A stretch of DNA of 64,000 nt from Meconema thalassinum (GCA_946902985.2 OX336388.2:226136467-226200466), one strand, 5' to 3'; shown: positions 22,860 through 33,870, counted from the first letter of the stretch. The notes: generated by a model not told the origin, from the sequence alone. Numbers and translations are program-made.

Positions 22860-25345
22860 TTGAGTCTTCAATCTTTTGACTGGTTTGATGCAGCGCTCCA
22901 TGCCTCCCTGTCCTGAGCTAATCGTTTAATCTCTACATAGCTACCACACCCTACATCCGAGGCAATCTGTTTAACATACTCTAACCTTGGTCTACCCCTA
23001 CAGTTCTTTTCCTCAACACTTCCTTCCATAACTAAACTTGCTATTCCTGGGTGACTTAGTATGTGTCCTACCAACCTATCTCTTCTCTTCATTAGCAGTA
23101 GCCAGAAACATCTCTCCTATCCCACTCGTCTTAATACCTCTTCGTTTGTAACCCTATCTACCCATCTGATCTTCATCATTCTCCTGTAACACCACATTTC
23201 AAACGCTTCAATTCTCCTCTTTTCTACTGCACCAATAGTCCAAGTTTCACTTCCATAGAGTGCCACGCTCCAGACAAAGGCCTTCAAAAATGACTTCCTA
23301 ATACCTAAATCTATATTCGATGTCAACAGATTCCTTTTCTGTTGAAATGCTTTCCTTGCCTGAGCTAACCTAATTTTTATATCCTCTTTGCTTCGTCCAT
23401 CACTGGCTATTTTGCTTCCCAAGTAACAGAATTCTCTTACTTCCTTCAGCTTTTCACCTGCAAATTTGATGTCCATAGAGGTTTCTGATTTATTTCGGCT
23501 GCATTCCAATATTTTTGTTTTACATTTATTAATTCTCATCAGTTTCCTCAAGGCGGAGTCCATACCATTCAAAAACTCATTCAAATCCTCAGGCGTGTCG
23601 GCCAAGATGACGATGTCATCGGCAAATCTCAGAGTTGAAATTATTTCTCCTTGAATCTTCACTCCCACTTTACTTTTTTCTCCAATTTCGTTCATTGCTT
23701 GTTCAATGTAAAGATTGAAAAGTAAGGGTGATAAGTTGCAGCCTTGCCTTACATCTTTCTGAATACCAGCTTCTCTCGCATGTCCTTCAGCTCGAATGAC
23801 TGCTGTCTGGTTTCTGTATAGATTGTATATTACCCTCCTATCCCTGTACTTTATTCCAATAGATTTCAAAATGTCAAACAATTTAGTCCAATCAACGTTA
23901 TCAAAAGCCTATTCTAAGTCTACAAATGCCATGAATGTTCTCTTATCTTTCCTTATTCTACCTTCCAAAATCAGCCTAAGACTTAGTACAGCTTCCCTTG
24001 TTCTACATTTCTCCTGAAACCAAACTGGTCTTCACCCAACTCCGTTTCTATCTGGCTTTCAATCCTCTTGTAAATTATTCTAGACAGGATCTTTGAAGCA
24101 TGAGTAATCAAGCTGATTGTACGGTAATCTTCACATCTGTCAGCTCCAACTTTCTTCGATATAGGGATGATAAGATTCTTCTTGAAATCAGATGGTACCT
24201 CACCTGTCTCATAAATCCTACACACCAAGTGATATAACCTGATCAGACCTTCATCTCGTATGCAGCGTAGCAACTCAATCGGTATATCACCTATGCCTGG
24301 TGCTTTGTTCCTGCCCATGTCTTCCAATGCTCTGTCAAATTCTGATCTCAATATTAAATCTCCTTTCGCATCCTCATCAATTTCCTCCTCCCTTTCCATT
24401 ACACGATTCTCAATCTCCTTTCCCTTATACAAACACTCTATGTAAACTTACCATCTCTCAACCTTTTCTTCCCTGTATGTTAGAGGCTTTCCATTTGTGT
24501 CCTTAATATTACAGCACTTGGTCTTCCTTTCCCCAAAAGTATTCTTAATCCTTCGATAAGTTGTGTCAACTTTTCCTAATTTCAGACAAATTTATATACC
24601 TGAACATTTCTCTTTCAACCATTCTTCTTTCGCTTCCTTGCACTTCTTGTTAACCTCATTTCTTAGACGTCTGTATTCTTCTTTCCCCTTTTTATCTCTT
24701 ACATTCTTGTGTTTCCGCCTGTCGTCCATCAATTCTAGTATATTCTGTATGATCCACGGTTTTCTACCTATTCTTCCTTTCCTACCAATGTTTTCTTCTG
24801 CGGATTTTGTTATTCCATTCTTCAAAAGTGTCCATTCGTATGCAATAATTGAAGTTGGTTTAGGGTTTTTCATTAGTCCTTCCTTTAACTCTTCTTGAAT
24901 CTTTCGTTTACATCCTTCTCATTCAGTCCGTCTATTGCCCACTTTTGTGGCTTTTGACCTTTCTTCAGTTTCTTCAACTTTAATCTGCATTTCATAACAA
25001 CCAAATTGTGGTCAGAGTTTATGTCAGCACCGGGATATGTTTTACAATCCAAAATCTGGTTTCGAAACCTCTGATTGACTACAATGAAGTCGATTTGGTA
25101 ACGCCCTGTATCTCCTGGTCTCATCCATGTGTATATTCTTCTATAGTGGTTATTGAATAAGGTGTTAGCTATGACCAACTCATCCTCGGTGCAGAATTCT
25201 ATCAGTCTGCTTCCTCGATCATTCCTTTCACCTAACCCAAAATCTCCTACTATCTTCCCTTCTCTTCCCTTTCCTACCACAGCATTCCAATCTCCGATTA
25301 CTATAACATTTTCATCACCCTTGATATACGTCTACACATATTTAT
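22860..25345 (-). pseudogene. RTE-type LINE, 5'-truncated and decayed
   Basis: On the minus strand the order is as follows. The endonuclease C-terminal half is at 25300-24885 (GDWNA near 25285, [16 protein letters not shown], then SDHN). A basic linker is at 24873-24592. RT follows at 24432-23983 (EDYRTISLITHASKI) and 23881-23117 (RQGCNLSPLLFN, RFADDIVILAD with catalytic DD, YLGSKI, ALYGSETW). The C-terminal end is at 23092-22868 (GRPRLEYVKQI). Several frameshifts and stops break it (for example at about 24440 and 23885-23980). The start is lost inside the endonuclease. The 3' end lies at about 22860. Other fragments of the family are at 42915-43095, 53310-53472 and 54290-55093. Confidence 0.85.
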
Positions 25346-25611
25346 ACACTGACGAACTACTCATAGGGTTAGTACTGCTGTTCTGACTCAGTGAGGAAAG
25401 CAGTGACAAATTACCACACTCCTCGTCTTGCCTAGTTCACCTCAATATAGCGTTGCTTTGGATTTTATATGGGTATCTACCCACATAACCTAACGGTGGT
25501 ACTTTTTGAGGATCCAACCAACCTTCCGGCTGACTACCTAAGAGACAAATGTAAACTAGAATAATCAACTACAGTATATTAACCAATACCATTTTAAAAA
25601 CTTTTAGTGGT
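25346..25611. other. Unannotated stretch
   Basis: No feature recognised in about 270 bp next to the truncated LINE. Confidence 0.35.
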
Positions 25612-25865
25612 CATTTAGCCCCGTGTACTAGGGTGTGTGTGTAATTTTGTCTGATAACCTGTGTTATTGGGCTGTATTAGCGTTTGCATTTGTAATACAG
25701 GCGAGGCTTGGGAAGGAGCAGTCCGTAGACGTAAGTTAGGAACCATTCCGGCATTTGCCTAGAGTAGAAGTGGAAAACCACAGAGAACCACTTCCAGCAT
25801 GGCTGAGCTAAGAATCGAACCCACGTCTTCTTGCAGTTTTATCTCACGAGCTCACGCCGGCCCCA
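25612..25865 (-). mobile_element. tRNA-derived SINE, family B, second copy
   Basis: The minus strand begins GGCGTGAGCTCGTGAGATAA and has the B box GTGGGTTCGATTC (complement of 25811-25823). The body matches 9680-9925 (TTAGCCCCGTGTAC, GATAACCTGT). The order of tRNA-like head and body fits a SINE. Confidence 0.6.
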
Positions 25866-26198
25866 GCTCGAGGTACACTATCGTATTCATAGGTAGCGTT
25901 ACGTGAACTATGAAATACATGGCAGTCACGCAGCGCCATGCGGAGAGTTTTGGAATCAAGTTGGCGTTCTTTCCAGAAGACTGCGACTGCCAATTATGTG
26001 CAAGAACTTTTGGCCTAAGACAATTCTAATTTCATTATTGTCAAAATACTGTATATATTTAGATGTATAAAAATATTTTGAATCCAAATAAATTAAATAC
26101 TTGATTATACATGTATTTCTTTAGCTTTTAGAGATTTTAAACGTTTTTTACACTAGTAGTCTCGGAATACATTTCTTGATATAAATGTCCACGGTCGC
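25866..26198. other. Unannotated flank of the Jockey-type insertion
   Basis: AT-rich unique sequence, no gene seen. Confidence 0.4.
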
Positions 26199-26208
26199 TG
26201 GAAGATGA
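26199..26208. repeat. Target-site duplication, left
   Basis: TGGAAGATGA, identical to 31173-31182 and bracketing the Jockey-type element. The bases on either side differ, so the duplication is exactly 10 bp. Confidence 0.85.
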
Positions 26209-26249
26209 AAAGTAAAACAAATATCTATAGACTACAGACGACCGTCCTG

Positions 26250-27902
26250 ATGCCGGGACATACCGGCTCTAGGGGGAGCTCCATTACTTCCCCGAGACGC
26301 AATAGAAAGAAGAGGACACGAGACCGAGAGCGAAAGGGAGAGCCTATGGAGGGTGTGCCAACCGAGCCATCCGAAGAAGAGGACATCCGCCCTGCTGGAG
26401 CGTCCGATTCCGAGGATGACTCGAACCACAGCAACAGCTCTTCCCGCCGCAGCCGTCCCAGAAGGAAGACCACCGCACCGACACTCACCTCATCGTTTGA
26501 CATCGTGTGCGGTAATTATCCGACGACATCAGTGCTCCCAAACCCACCTCCAGTTGACTCCGTCTCTTACCCCCCTCTCACCTCCTGCACGGTCACTCTT
26601 TCCGCAGACCCCAGCCCTACTACCACATATGCCACCATTGCTGCCCCCACCCAGCCCATCTCCACTATTCCCTTCACCTCTTATCAATCACCCATAATGT
26701 CCACCCCCAACTTCCCTACCTCACAGGCTTCTGTTTCTCCTTCCTCCTTTCCTCCTTTCCAATTTAATCTCCCATCAAATATCCCCAACTACTTCCAACC
26801 CGCAAGACAATCCAGACCCCAACCCATGCCATCTTCATTTGCTCTCCCACAATCCACTCCTCCCTCTCTTCCACCTCTTCTGAGCCAAACCATCCCGCCT
26901 CCAACCACCCCCACCACTCAACATCAAGAATCCACCTGCACTTACAAACTGTCCAACTTCAGCGAACCACGTCCTGATATCCGGCGAGTAGCGGCCATTC
27001 TCCGGTCCTTTCTTCCAGCTACTTCAATTCTTCAACTTATTCCCCAACCCCATGGCATCATCCTCAAAACCCGAGGTGATGCCAGAACCACTCTGATCCA
27101 CAAGATGGGTCTGGCTCGTCTAGGAGAACACGTCTCCCTTGAACTCCTTCCCCCCAAGTCTTCCATTCTCCCCCCAATAATCCGCCGAGACCCCCTCCTC
27201 TCCGTAGTCATTTGCGGAGTGGACACCGGTTACAGTGACGCGGACATTCTTACAGAATTGCAGTACAACACTCTTAATATTCATAAAGTATTGCGCATAA
27301 AGAGTGACCGTGGTCCCACCTCCCTAGTGCGCGTCCTTACCCCCGACCGCTCCACTATCGACCGTCTTCTTTCCGAGGGAGCCTACTTGTACTGGCAGCG
27401 CCACCGAGTAGAGCCCTCCCGCACCAACATGCCTGCTCCCCTCCGCTGTGACCGATGCCAGGTATATAACTCCCATGCAACCGCCCATTGCCCCACTCGC
27501 CAACCAGTTTGTGCTCACTGTGGTCAACCCCACATGACCCGCAATTGCCCCAATCTCCAACTTCCCCCCAAATGCACTCAGTGCCAGGGTACCCACCCAG
27601 CTTACTCTCCCCGTTGCCCTAACCGCCCCATTGCTGACGTTTCTAAACCAGAATTCACTGCCCCTGTTCGTACCATCGACCCCGTCACTCCCCCTCAATC
27701 ATCTGTTTCCCCTTCACCCCCCTCCATAGAGGATATGATCCGTTTTACGGCCATATGCTTACAGAACCTGCTTCCCTTCGACCGCCCCCGGGTATTGGAA
27801 ATTTTGCATTTTGCAGCCCGTACCACGTTCGGCCTAAATATGCAGGCCACTACCTCTGGCCAGAAAATTCATTTTCACTTCCAGCCAATGTCCAATATTT
27901 AA
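26250..27902 (+). CDS. ORF1, gag-like nucleic-acid-binding protein with three zinc knuckles
   Basis: The open frame extends back to an ATG at 26205, but that ATG lies inside the flanking target duplication. The element's own start is most likely 26250 (ATGCCGGGACATACC); the related fragment at about 34173 also has ATGCCGGGA. The product is about 550 residues. It has a basic N-terminus (RRNRKKRTRDRERK), an acidic Ser-rich stretch, and a long Pro/Ser/Thr-rich region (about 75-230). A gag-like core follows at about 240-390, then three CCHC-type knuckles at about 400-460 (CDRCQVYNSHATAHC, CAHCGQPHMTRNC, CTQCQGTHPAYSPRC). Such proteins bind element RNA and form the RNP. ORF2 follows after 6 nt in the same frame. 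Confidence 0.9.
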   Translation: MPGHTGSRGSSITSPRRNRKKRTRDRERKGEPMEGVPTEPSEEEDIRPAGASDSEDDSNHSNSSSRRSRPRRKTTAPTLTSSFDIVCGNYPTTSVLPNPPPVDSVSYPPLTSCTVTLSADPSPTTTYATIAAPTQPISTIPFTSYQSPIMSTPNFPTSQASVSPSSFPPFQFNLPSNIPNYFQPARQSRPQPMPSSFALPQSTPPSLPPLLSQTIPPPTTPTTQHQESTCTYKLSNFSEPRPDIRRVAAILRSFLPATSILQLIPQPHGIILKTRGDARTTLIHKMGLARLGEHVSLELLPPKSSILPPIIRRDPLLSVVICGVDTGYSDADILTELQYNTLNIHKVLRIKSDRGPTSLVRVLTPDRSTIDRLLSEGAYLYWQRHRVEPSRTNMPAPLRCDRCQVYNSHATAHCPTRQPVCAHCGQPHMTRNCPNLQLPPKCTQCQGTHPAYSPRCPNRPIADVSKPEFTAPVRTIDPVTPPQSSVSPSPPSIEDMIRFTAICLQNLLPFDRPRVLEILHFAARTTFGLNMQATTSGQKIHFHFQPMSNI

Positions 27903-27908
27903 ACCATT

Positions 27909-30722
27909 ATGGCTAGTATGGGAAATAAGGTACCTTCCGTTGGCGCGCTTTACCATAATATCTGCTCCCTGAAAACAAATCGCCCCTTTCTTGATCTTCA
28001 AATTCAAATTTACAATCCCGCAATCTTCATACTCAACGAAACTTTTCTGACCAGTAATCAGAAACCTGTCTTTCCCCAATATACCCTTTACCGTGCTGAT
28101 CGGCCCAACGCCGCTCGGGGAGGAGTAGCCATTGGAGTCCATAAGTTTTTTCCATCCCGTCTTCTTCAACCACAACGTTTTGTTCATACTCATGAAATAT
28201 TAACAGTCATGGTTTACTTTCCCTCTACCCCTGTCATTGTCGCCACAGCATATAGTTCCCCACGTTCCCGCCCACCCTTTGAATACCTTGAATTTCTGGA
28301 CAACACATTTCAACACTATATGTTCGCTGGCGATATTAACATCAATTGCTTCAATTCAGCTGAGGAGGATTTACTTGAAACCTTCACCACTTCCATGCAC
28401 GGCAAACGAATAGCTATTCCCCCCCATACCATGGTAAGATTTCAGAGCACCCCGGAGATAGTCTTCGCTTCCTCCACCATAGCCCAGAACTGTTCTATAG
28501 ATTTAGCTGGCCCTGCCGGTAAAGACCATGATCCTTTCTATATTAAGCTTCCCGCCCTCACTCTCCCCCGTTCCCTCTCCGCCCCACCTCCATCATTTTT
28601 GAGACCAAATTTTCCAAAGACAAATTGGGAAGCTTATCGTTCATACATTGAAGAAACACTTTCACAGGCTGCAGTCCCACAGAATACCGAACAACTGTTC
28701 GATTTAATCACACTCCTGGAAACCACCATAGCCTCCGCTGACCGACTGCATGTCCCCAAGACCAAAATTACCCCGAGCAAGCCACCTATTCCGGCCAAAG
28801 CAATCCAACTTCTGAAACTCTCCCGTAGCTATTATAGGGCCTACCTCAGGACTTTTGACCCAGACCTACTGACAAGACACCGACAATACCAAAGACATGC
28901 CCGGTCCTATATTAAAGCCATAAAGAAAAAGAAGTGGATTGACTCTTGCTCCCGCCTAGCACAGGAAACTCAAGCTCGCCCCTTCTGGAAAACTTTCAAA
29001 CAACTTACTGGACAAAAAACCCAGGAAAGCCAGTACCCTATCCGAGGGACCAACGGTCATTTATTCTCCGACAAAGACAAAGCTGACACCTTTGCCCACT
29101 ACTTTACTGACATCTACAGTGACGCACCCCATAACCGACATGATTACTCAAACCATGCGACCGTTTGCGAGCAAACTGACCCCGATCTCCCCCTCTTGAC
29201 ACCCAGTTTTGACCACATACCGACCTTAGACCCCGAATCACCACTAAACCAACCCATTACGATCGACGACATTTCATTCCAGCTAGGCAAACGACGCAAT
29301 ACTGCTCCCGGGACAGACGGGGTGGTTTACCAACACATAAAACAAGCTCCTCTCATCTTCCTACATTTTCTAGCCATAGCTTACACACTAATTCTACATA
29401 CCGGTAACTTCCCTTCCCATTGGAAGACAGCCAAAATTATCTTGTTTCTTAAAACAGGTAAACCTCCATCTCTTCTTTCCTCCTACCGGCCAATCAGCTT
29501 GCTATCCGTTTTTACTAAATTGTTTGAAGCCATTTTAGCCCGTCGACTTTACACATTCCTCAATTCCATTAACGTTTTCCCCCCCACTCAAGCAGGTTTT
29601 CGCCCTCAATTTTCCACACAAACTCAACTCTTTCGATTAGTCAGCCTTATCACTCCCCATATCAACTCCGGCTATCCTGCGGCCCTCCTCCTACTAGATC
29701 TTGAAAAAGCCTTCGATCTAGTATGGCACCGTGGTCTCATTTTTAAACTAATGTCCCTCCACCTCCCACGCTCCATAGTTCGCCTTCTCAGTAACTTTTT
29801 ACTGGACAGGCGAGCCTTCATACAAATTAGATCTGCGTCCTCCTCCACCTTCACTCTCTTTTCAGGAGTACCTCAAGGCTCCCCGATTTCCCCGCTCCTC
29901 TATTTAATCTACGTTCATGACATGCCCCAACCCAACCAGTTCTCTCAGCTCTTTCAATTTGCGGATGATACAGCTCTGCTATCATTCGCAAATAATCTCA
30001 CAACCCTCAGCAACCGTCTCCAGGCCTACCTAAATACACTGGTTGCCTGGTTCTCTAAATGGCACCTCACTATTAATACCACCAAAACCCAGTTAGTTCT
30101 ATTTGGCCTCAAGTCTACCATCAGCCACTACCGACCATTCCGCCTCAACATCTTCGACGAAGCCATTACTCCCTCCCGCCAGGCAGTGTATTTGGGAGTC
30201 ACACTTGATCACCAGCTATCCTGGAGACCTCACATCAAACAGCAAGCCCACAGAGCGCGCCAACGTTTGGCGCTAATCCGTCGACTGAAAGGGGTTTCCT
30301 GGGGTCTTAGCCCACTTCAGCTCATCCATACCTACAAGGTCTTCATCCGCCCATTGCTTACTTATTGCTCATTGGCCTGGATAGGGGCTAGCTTACCCCA
30401 ATACCAAATTTTAAATTCTATTGAACACTTCGTTTTGAAGGTTGCATTTGGCCTTCCTCTTGACACGGACAGCAATCTGTTAAATTACCCCAGGACTCTC
30501 CCCTCACTCTACCGTCACCTTCACAAACTCCGCCTACGTTCCCTGCAGTCACTAGTTGACTCACGACTTCCACTTACCTATGACCTTCTCATGACGCCAA
30601 TTACCCGGAGGCAACGTCGCCTATCCAAACCACTTCCCCAAGCCTTGGCACTATCCCTACTCCATCATAATATTCTCCCCGACCTCTCACACATCATTCC
30701 TCCTGACACGTATCCCCCATAA
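27909..30722 (+). CDS. ORF2, apurinic-like endonuclease and reverse transcriptase (Jockey type)
   Basis: 937 residues, the usual length for Jockey-type ORF2. The endonuclease occupies about 1-225. It shows N17 (YHNICSL), E44 (LNETFL), Y115, the GDIN motif at 141-144, and D206-H207. RT begins around 460 (APGTDG) and has LDLEKAFD (catalytic D597), GVPQGSPISP (653-662) and FADD (684-687, catalytic DD). It ends with a thumb/C-terminal region. The element makes target-primed DNA copies in the nucleus. Oddities: the usual Ser before D206-H207 is Lys, and the usual 'ID' ahead of the VFAS strand is P-E (E183). No stop or frameshift. The ATG at 27909 is close to the ORF1 stop and fits reinitiation. 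Confidence 0.92.
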   Translation: MASMGNKVPSVGALYHNICSLKTNRPFLDLQIQIYNPAIFILNETFLTSNQKPVFPQYTLYRADRPNAARGGVAIGVHKFFPSRLLQPQRFVHTHEILTVMVYFPSTPVIVATAYSSPRSRPPFEYLEFLDNTFQHYMFAGDININCFNSAEEDLLETFTTSMHGKRIAIPPHTMVRFQSTPEIVFASSTIAQNCSIDLAGPAGKDHDPFYIKLPALTLPRSLSAPPPSFLRPNFPKTNWEAYRSYIEETLSQAAVPQNTEQLFDLITLLETTIASADRLHVPKTKITPSKPPIPAKAIQLLKLSRSYYRAYLRTFDPDLLTRHRQYQRHARSYIKAIKKKKWIDSCSRLAQETQARPFWKTFKQLTGQKTQESQYPIRGTNGHLFSDKDKADTFAHYFTDIYSDAPHNRHDYSNHATVCEQTDPDLPLLTPSFDHIPTLDPESPLNQPITIDDISFQLGKRRNTAPGTDGVVYQHIKQAPLIFLHFLAIAYTLILHTGNFPSHWKTAKIILFLKTGKPPSLLSSYRPISLLSVFTKLFEAILARRLYTFLNSINVFPPTQAGFRPQFSTQTQLFRLVSLITPHINSGYPAALLLLDLEKAFDLVWHRGLIFKLMSLHLPRSIVRLLSNFLLDRRAFIQIRSASSSTFTLFSGVPQGSPISPLLYLIYVHDMPQPNQFSQLFQFADDTALLSFANNLTTLSNRLQAYLNTLVAWFSKWHLTINTTKTQLVLFGLKSTISHYRPFRLNIFDEAITPSRQAVYLGVTLDHQLSWRPHIKQQAHRARQRLALIRRLKGVSWGLSPLQLIHTYKVFIRPLLTYCSLAWIGASLPQYQILNSIEHFVLKVAFGLPLDTDSNLLNYPRTLPSLYRHLHKLRLRSLQSLVDSRLPLTYDLLMTPITRRQRRLSKPLPQALALSLLHHNILPDLSHIIPPDTYPP

Positions 30723-31121
30723 ATGTTAACCCAATAAGCATCCAGTTTGCACAAACCGTTTGTCTTCACATAGATTTTCCAACATTTTCTCATTGTTTTT
30801 CATCCATTCCACTCAGCCACTTACCACCTGGCATCGGGCCACCTTACAACATCAAGAAAGAAGACAACTTACTCTACGAACAGACGAGCTGAACGCATCT
30901 CACCGACGTTTCACACATCATCTATCACCTGTAATTCTATTAAATTTTGATACTACATTTATATATTTTTAAGTAATATTTACATCAAGAACAGCAAGAT
31001 ATTGAACAATTGTATATTTTTATATATATTTTTGTACATTTTTTTAAAGCACAATAAAAAGGGTTCCCCACGGCCGGAGATCACCGTAGTTGTGATGGCG
31101 GCCAGTCCTCCTGGGAGGGCA

Positions 31122-31146
31122 TTTTGCCCTCCTTCGGAGGGCAAAA
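31122..31146 (+). other. 3' UTR stem-loop of the Jockey-type element
   Basis: A perfect 11-bp stem (TTTTGCCCTCC with GGAGGGCAAAA) and a three-base loop, 26 bp before the 3' end. 3' hairpins are often recognised by LINE RT. That role here is inference. Confidence 0.55.
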
Positions 31147-31172
31147 CAACCCATTTTATGTATGTATGTAAA

Positions 31173-31182
31173 TGGAAGATGA
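31173..31182. repeat. Target-site duplication, right
   Basis: TGGAAGATGA, pair of 26199-26208, directly after the TATG-repeat tail. Confidence 0.85.
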
Positions 31183-31419
31183 CGCAAGACAATCGAAACC
31201 CTAGGTTCCACTCTGCATCGGCCCTTTACTGAATAGTCGTACCAATGGTCGCAAGATCAAGTAACAATGAAAGCAGACATTCTATTATTCAATTGTTTAC
31301 TGTTAAAAGTTGCTACTAGACCACATATTTTTAACCTACTTTCGATTTTTGCAAGATCAACACAGGGCGAAAAAAGTGTGTCTGTCTGTATGTGTGTGAG
31401 TGTGCGTACTCTGAATGTC

Positions 31420-33870
31420 TGTCCCCCCCTATCAATTCGAACACGAAGAACGCGAATTGAACGAAATTTGGTACAAAGGTAGCAATAGCAAAGGACACCT
31501 CAGTGTCATGTTTTATATCGCCGTCATCTTGACGGAAACGTAATGGCGGCCACACAAATGTTCAAAGCTTAAATCAAATTACGACTAACCTAATCATCCG
31601 ATCTTTACCAAATTTTGAAACAACATACCTTTACAGGGGGAGCATCCTTTGACCAAACTAATAGGTCATCAGCCTAATAGTTTGCGGACGGCGGCCATCT
31701 TTGTGTGAAAATCGATTCCCCCTATTAATTCGAACACGGTGAAACCGAATGGAACGAAATTTGGTACAGAGGTAGTACTAGCAAAGGGCACCTCAGTGTC
31801 ATGTTTTATATCGCCGCCATCTTGGCGGAAACGTAATGGCAGCCACACAAATGTTCATAGCTTAAATCAAATTACGACTAAGCTAATCATCCGATGTCTA
31901 CTAAATTTTGAAACATCATACCTTTACGGGGGGAGCATCCTTTGACCAAACTAATAGGTCATCAGCCTAATAGTTTGCGGATGGCGGCCATCTTTGTGTG
32001 AAAATCGATTCCCCCTATTAATTCAAACACGGTGAAACCGAATGGAACGAAATTTGGTACAGAGGTAGTACTAGCAAAGGGCACCTCAGTGTCATGTTTT
32101 ATATCGCCGCCATCTTGGCGGAAACGTAATGGCAGCCACACAAATGTTCAAAGCTTAAATCAAATTACGACTAAGCTAATCATCCGATGTCTACCAAATT
32201 TTGAAACATCATACCTTTCCGGGGGTGCATCCTTTGACCAAACTAATAGGTCATCAGCCTAATAGTTTGCGGATGGCGGCCATCTTTGTGTAAAAATAGA
32301 TTCCCCCTATTAATTCAAACACGGTGAAACCGAATGGAACGAAATTTGGTACAGAGGTAGTACTAGCAAAGGGCACCTCAGTGTCATGTTTTATATCGCC
32401 GCCATCTTGACGGAAACGTAATGGCAGCCACACAAATGTTCAAAGCTTAAATCAAATTACGACTAACCTAATCATCCGATATCTACCAAATTTTATAACA
32501 ACACACTTTTATGGAGGAAGCATCCTTTGACTAAATTAATGGGTCATTAGACTAATAGTTTGCGGATGGCGGCCATCTTTGTGTCGAAATCGATTCCCCC
32601 TATTAATTCAAGCACGGTGAAACCGAATGGAACGCAAATTGGTACAGAGGTAGCACTAGCAAAGGGCACCTCAGTGTCATGTTTCATATCGCCGCCATCT
32701 TGACATAAACGTAATGGCGGCCACACAAATGTTCAAAGCTTAAATCAAATTACGACTAACATAATCATCCGATCTCTACCAAATTTTGCAACAACATACC
32801 GTTGCAGAGAGAGCATCCTTTGACCAATCTAATAGGTCATTAGCCTAATAGTTTGCGGATGGCGGCCATCTTTGTGTGAAAATCGATTCCCCCTATTAAT
32901 TCGAACACGGTGCAACCGAATGGAACGAAATTTGGTACAGAGGTTGCACTAGCAAAGGGCACCTCAGTGTCATGTTTTATATCGCCGCCATCTTGACGGA
33001 AACGTAATGGCGGCCACACAAATATTCAAAGCTTAAATCAAATTACGATTAACCTAATCATCCGATCTCTACCAAATTTTGCAACAACATACCTTTGTGG
33101 AGGGAGCATCCTTTGACCAAACTAATAGGTCATTAGCCTAATATTTTGCGGATGGCGGCCATCCTTGTGTGAAAATGGATTCCCCCTATCAATTCGAACA
33201 CTGTGAAACCGAATGGAAGGAAATTTGGTACAGAGGTAGCACTAGCAAAGGGCACCTCAGTGTCATGTTTTATATTACCGCCATCTTGACGGAAACGTAA
33301 TCGCGGCCACCCAAATGTTAAAAGCTAAAATGTAATTACGACCAACCTAATAATCTAGTCTCTACCAAATTTTGCAACAACATATCTTTATGTAGGAAGC
33401 ATATTCTGACCAAACTGCAAGATCATCAGCCCAATAGTTTGCAGATGGTGGCCAAGTAAGTGTGCAAATCGATTCCCCCAATCAATTCAAACACGGTGAA
33501 ACCGAATTGAACGAAATTTGGTACAGAGGTAGCACTAGCAAAGGGCACTTCAGTGTCATGTTTTATATCGCCGCCATCTTGACGGAAACGGAATGACGGC
33601 CACCCAAATGTTAAATGCTTAAATCAAATTACGATCATCCTAATAATTTGAACTCTACCAGATTTTGCAACAACATGCCTTTTTGTGGAAAGCATCTTAT
33701 GACTGACTACAAGGTCATCAGCCCAATAGTTTGCAAATAGCGGCCATGTATGTGTGCAAATCCATTCCCCATATCAATTCAAGCACGGTGAAACCGAATT
33801 GATTGTTTTTTTTACAGAGGTAGCACTGGCAAATGGCACTTCATATTCATGTTTAATATCCCTATAGCAC
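31420..33870 (+). repeat. 293-bp tandem array (8 units) with ~146-bp half-units
   Basis: The marker ATCGATTCCCC (or near) begins at 31711, 32004, 32297, 32589, 32882, 33175, 33468 and 33760: spacings 293, 293, 292, 293, 293, 293, 292. Inside a unit, AAATTTGG (31757) and AAATTTTG (31903) are 146 bp apart, and the next AAATTTGG (32050) is 147 bp on. ATGGC motifs at 31836 and 31981 are 145 bp apart. The unit is therefore a diverged dimer. Confidence 0.92.
31520..33581 (-). promoter_or_regulatory. Eight phased YY1/Pleiohomeotic-type motifs
   Basis: GCCGCCATCTTG (minus strand CAAGATGGCGGC) occurs at 31813, 32106, 32398, 32691, 32984 and 33570, with one-base variants at 31520 and 33277. Steps are 292-293 bp. 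CAANATGGCGGC is the known YY1/Pho consensus. Each unit also has a weaker GGCGGCCATCTTTG. Binding is predicted, not shown. Confidence 0.5.

Larger units (their letters stand above)
26209..31172 (+). mobile_element. Jockey-type non-LTR retrotransposon, apparently near full length
   Basis: About 4.96 kb between perfect 10-bp target duplications. The order is a short 5' UTR (41 bp), ORF1 (gag-like), ORF2 (endonuclease plus RT), and a 450-bp 3' UTR with a stem-loop. The tail is TATGTATGTATGTAAA instead of a long poly-A. Both ORFs are open throughout. This indicates a young insertion that may still be active. The 5' UTR is short, and a related 5' fragment at about 34063-34440 has a longer leader, so a slight 5' truncation is possible. 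Confidence 0.9.

Noticed and set aside
26205..26249. Upstream ATG of ORF1 as the start
   Set aside because: It lies within the target duplication, i.e. host DNA; the ATG at 26250 belongs to the element and a similar ATGCCGGGA occurs in the related fragment.
31739..32262. Two nearly identical short ORFs suggesting a tandem gene family
   Set aside because: They recur once per 293-bp satellite unit and are by-products of the repeat.
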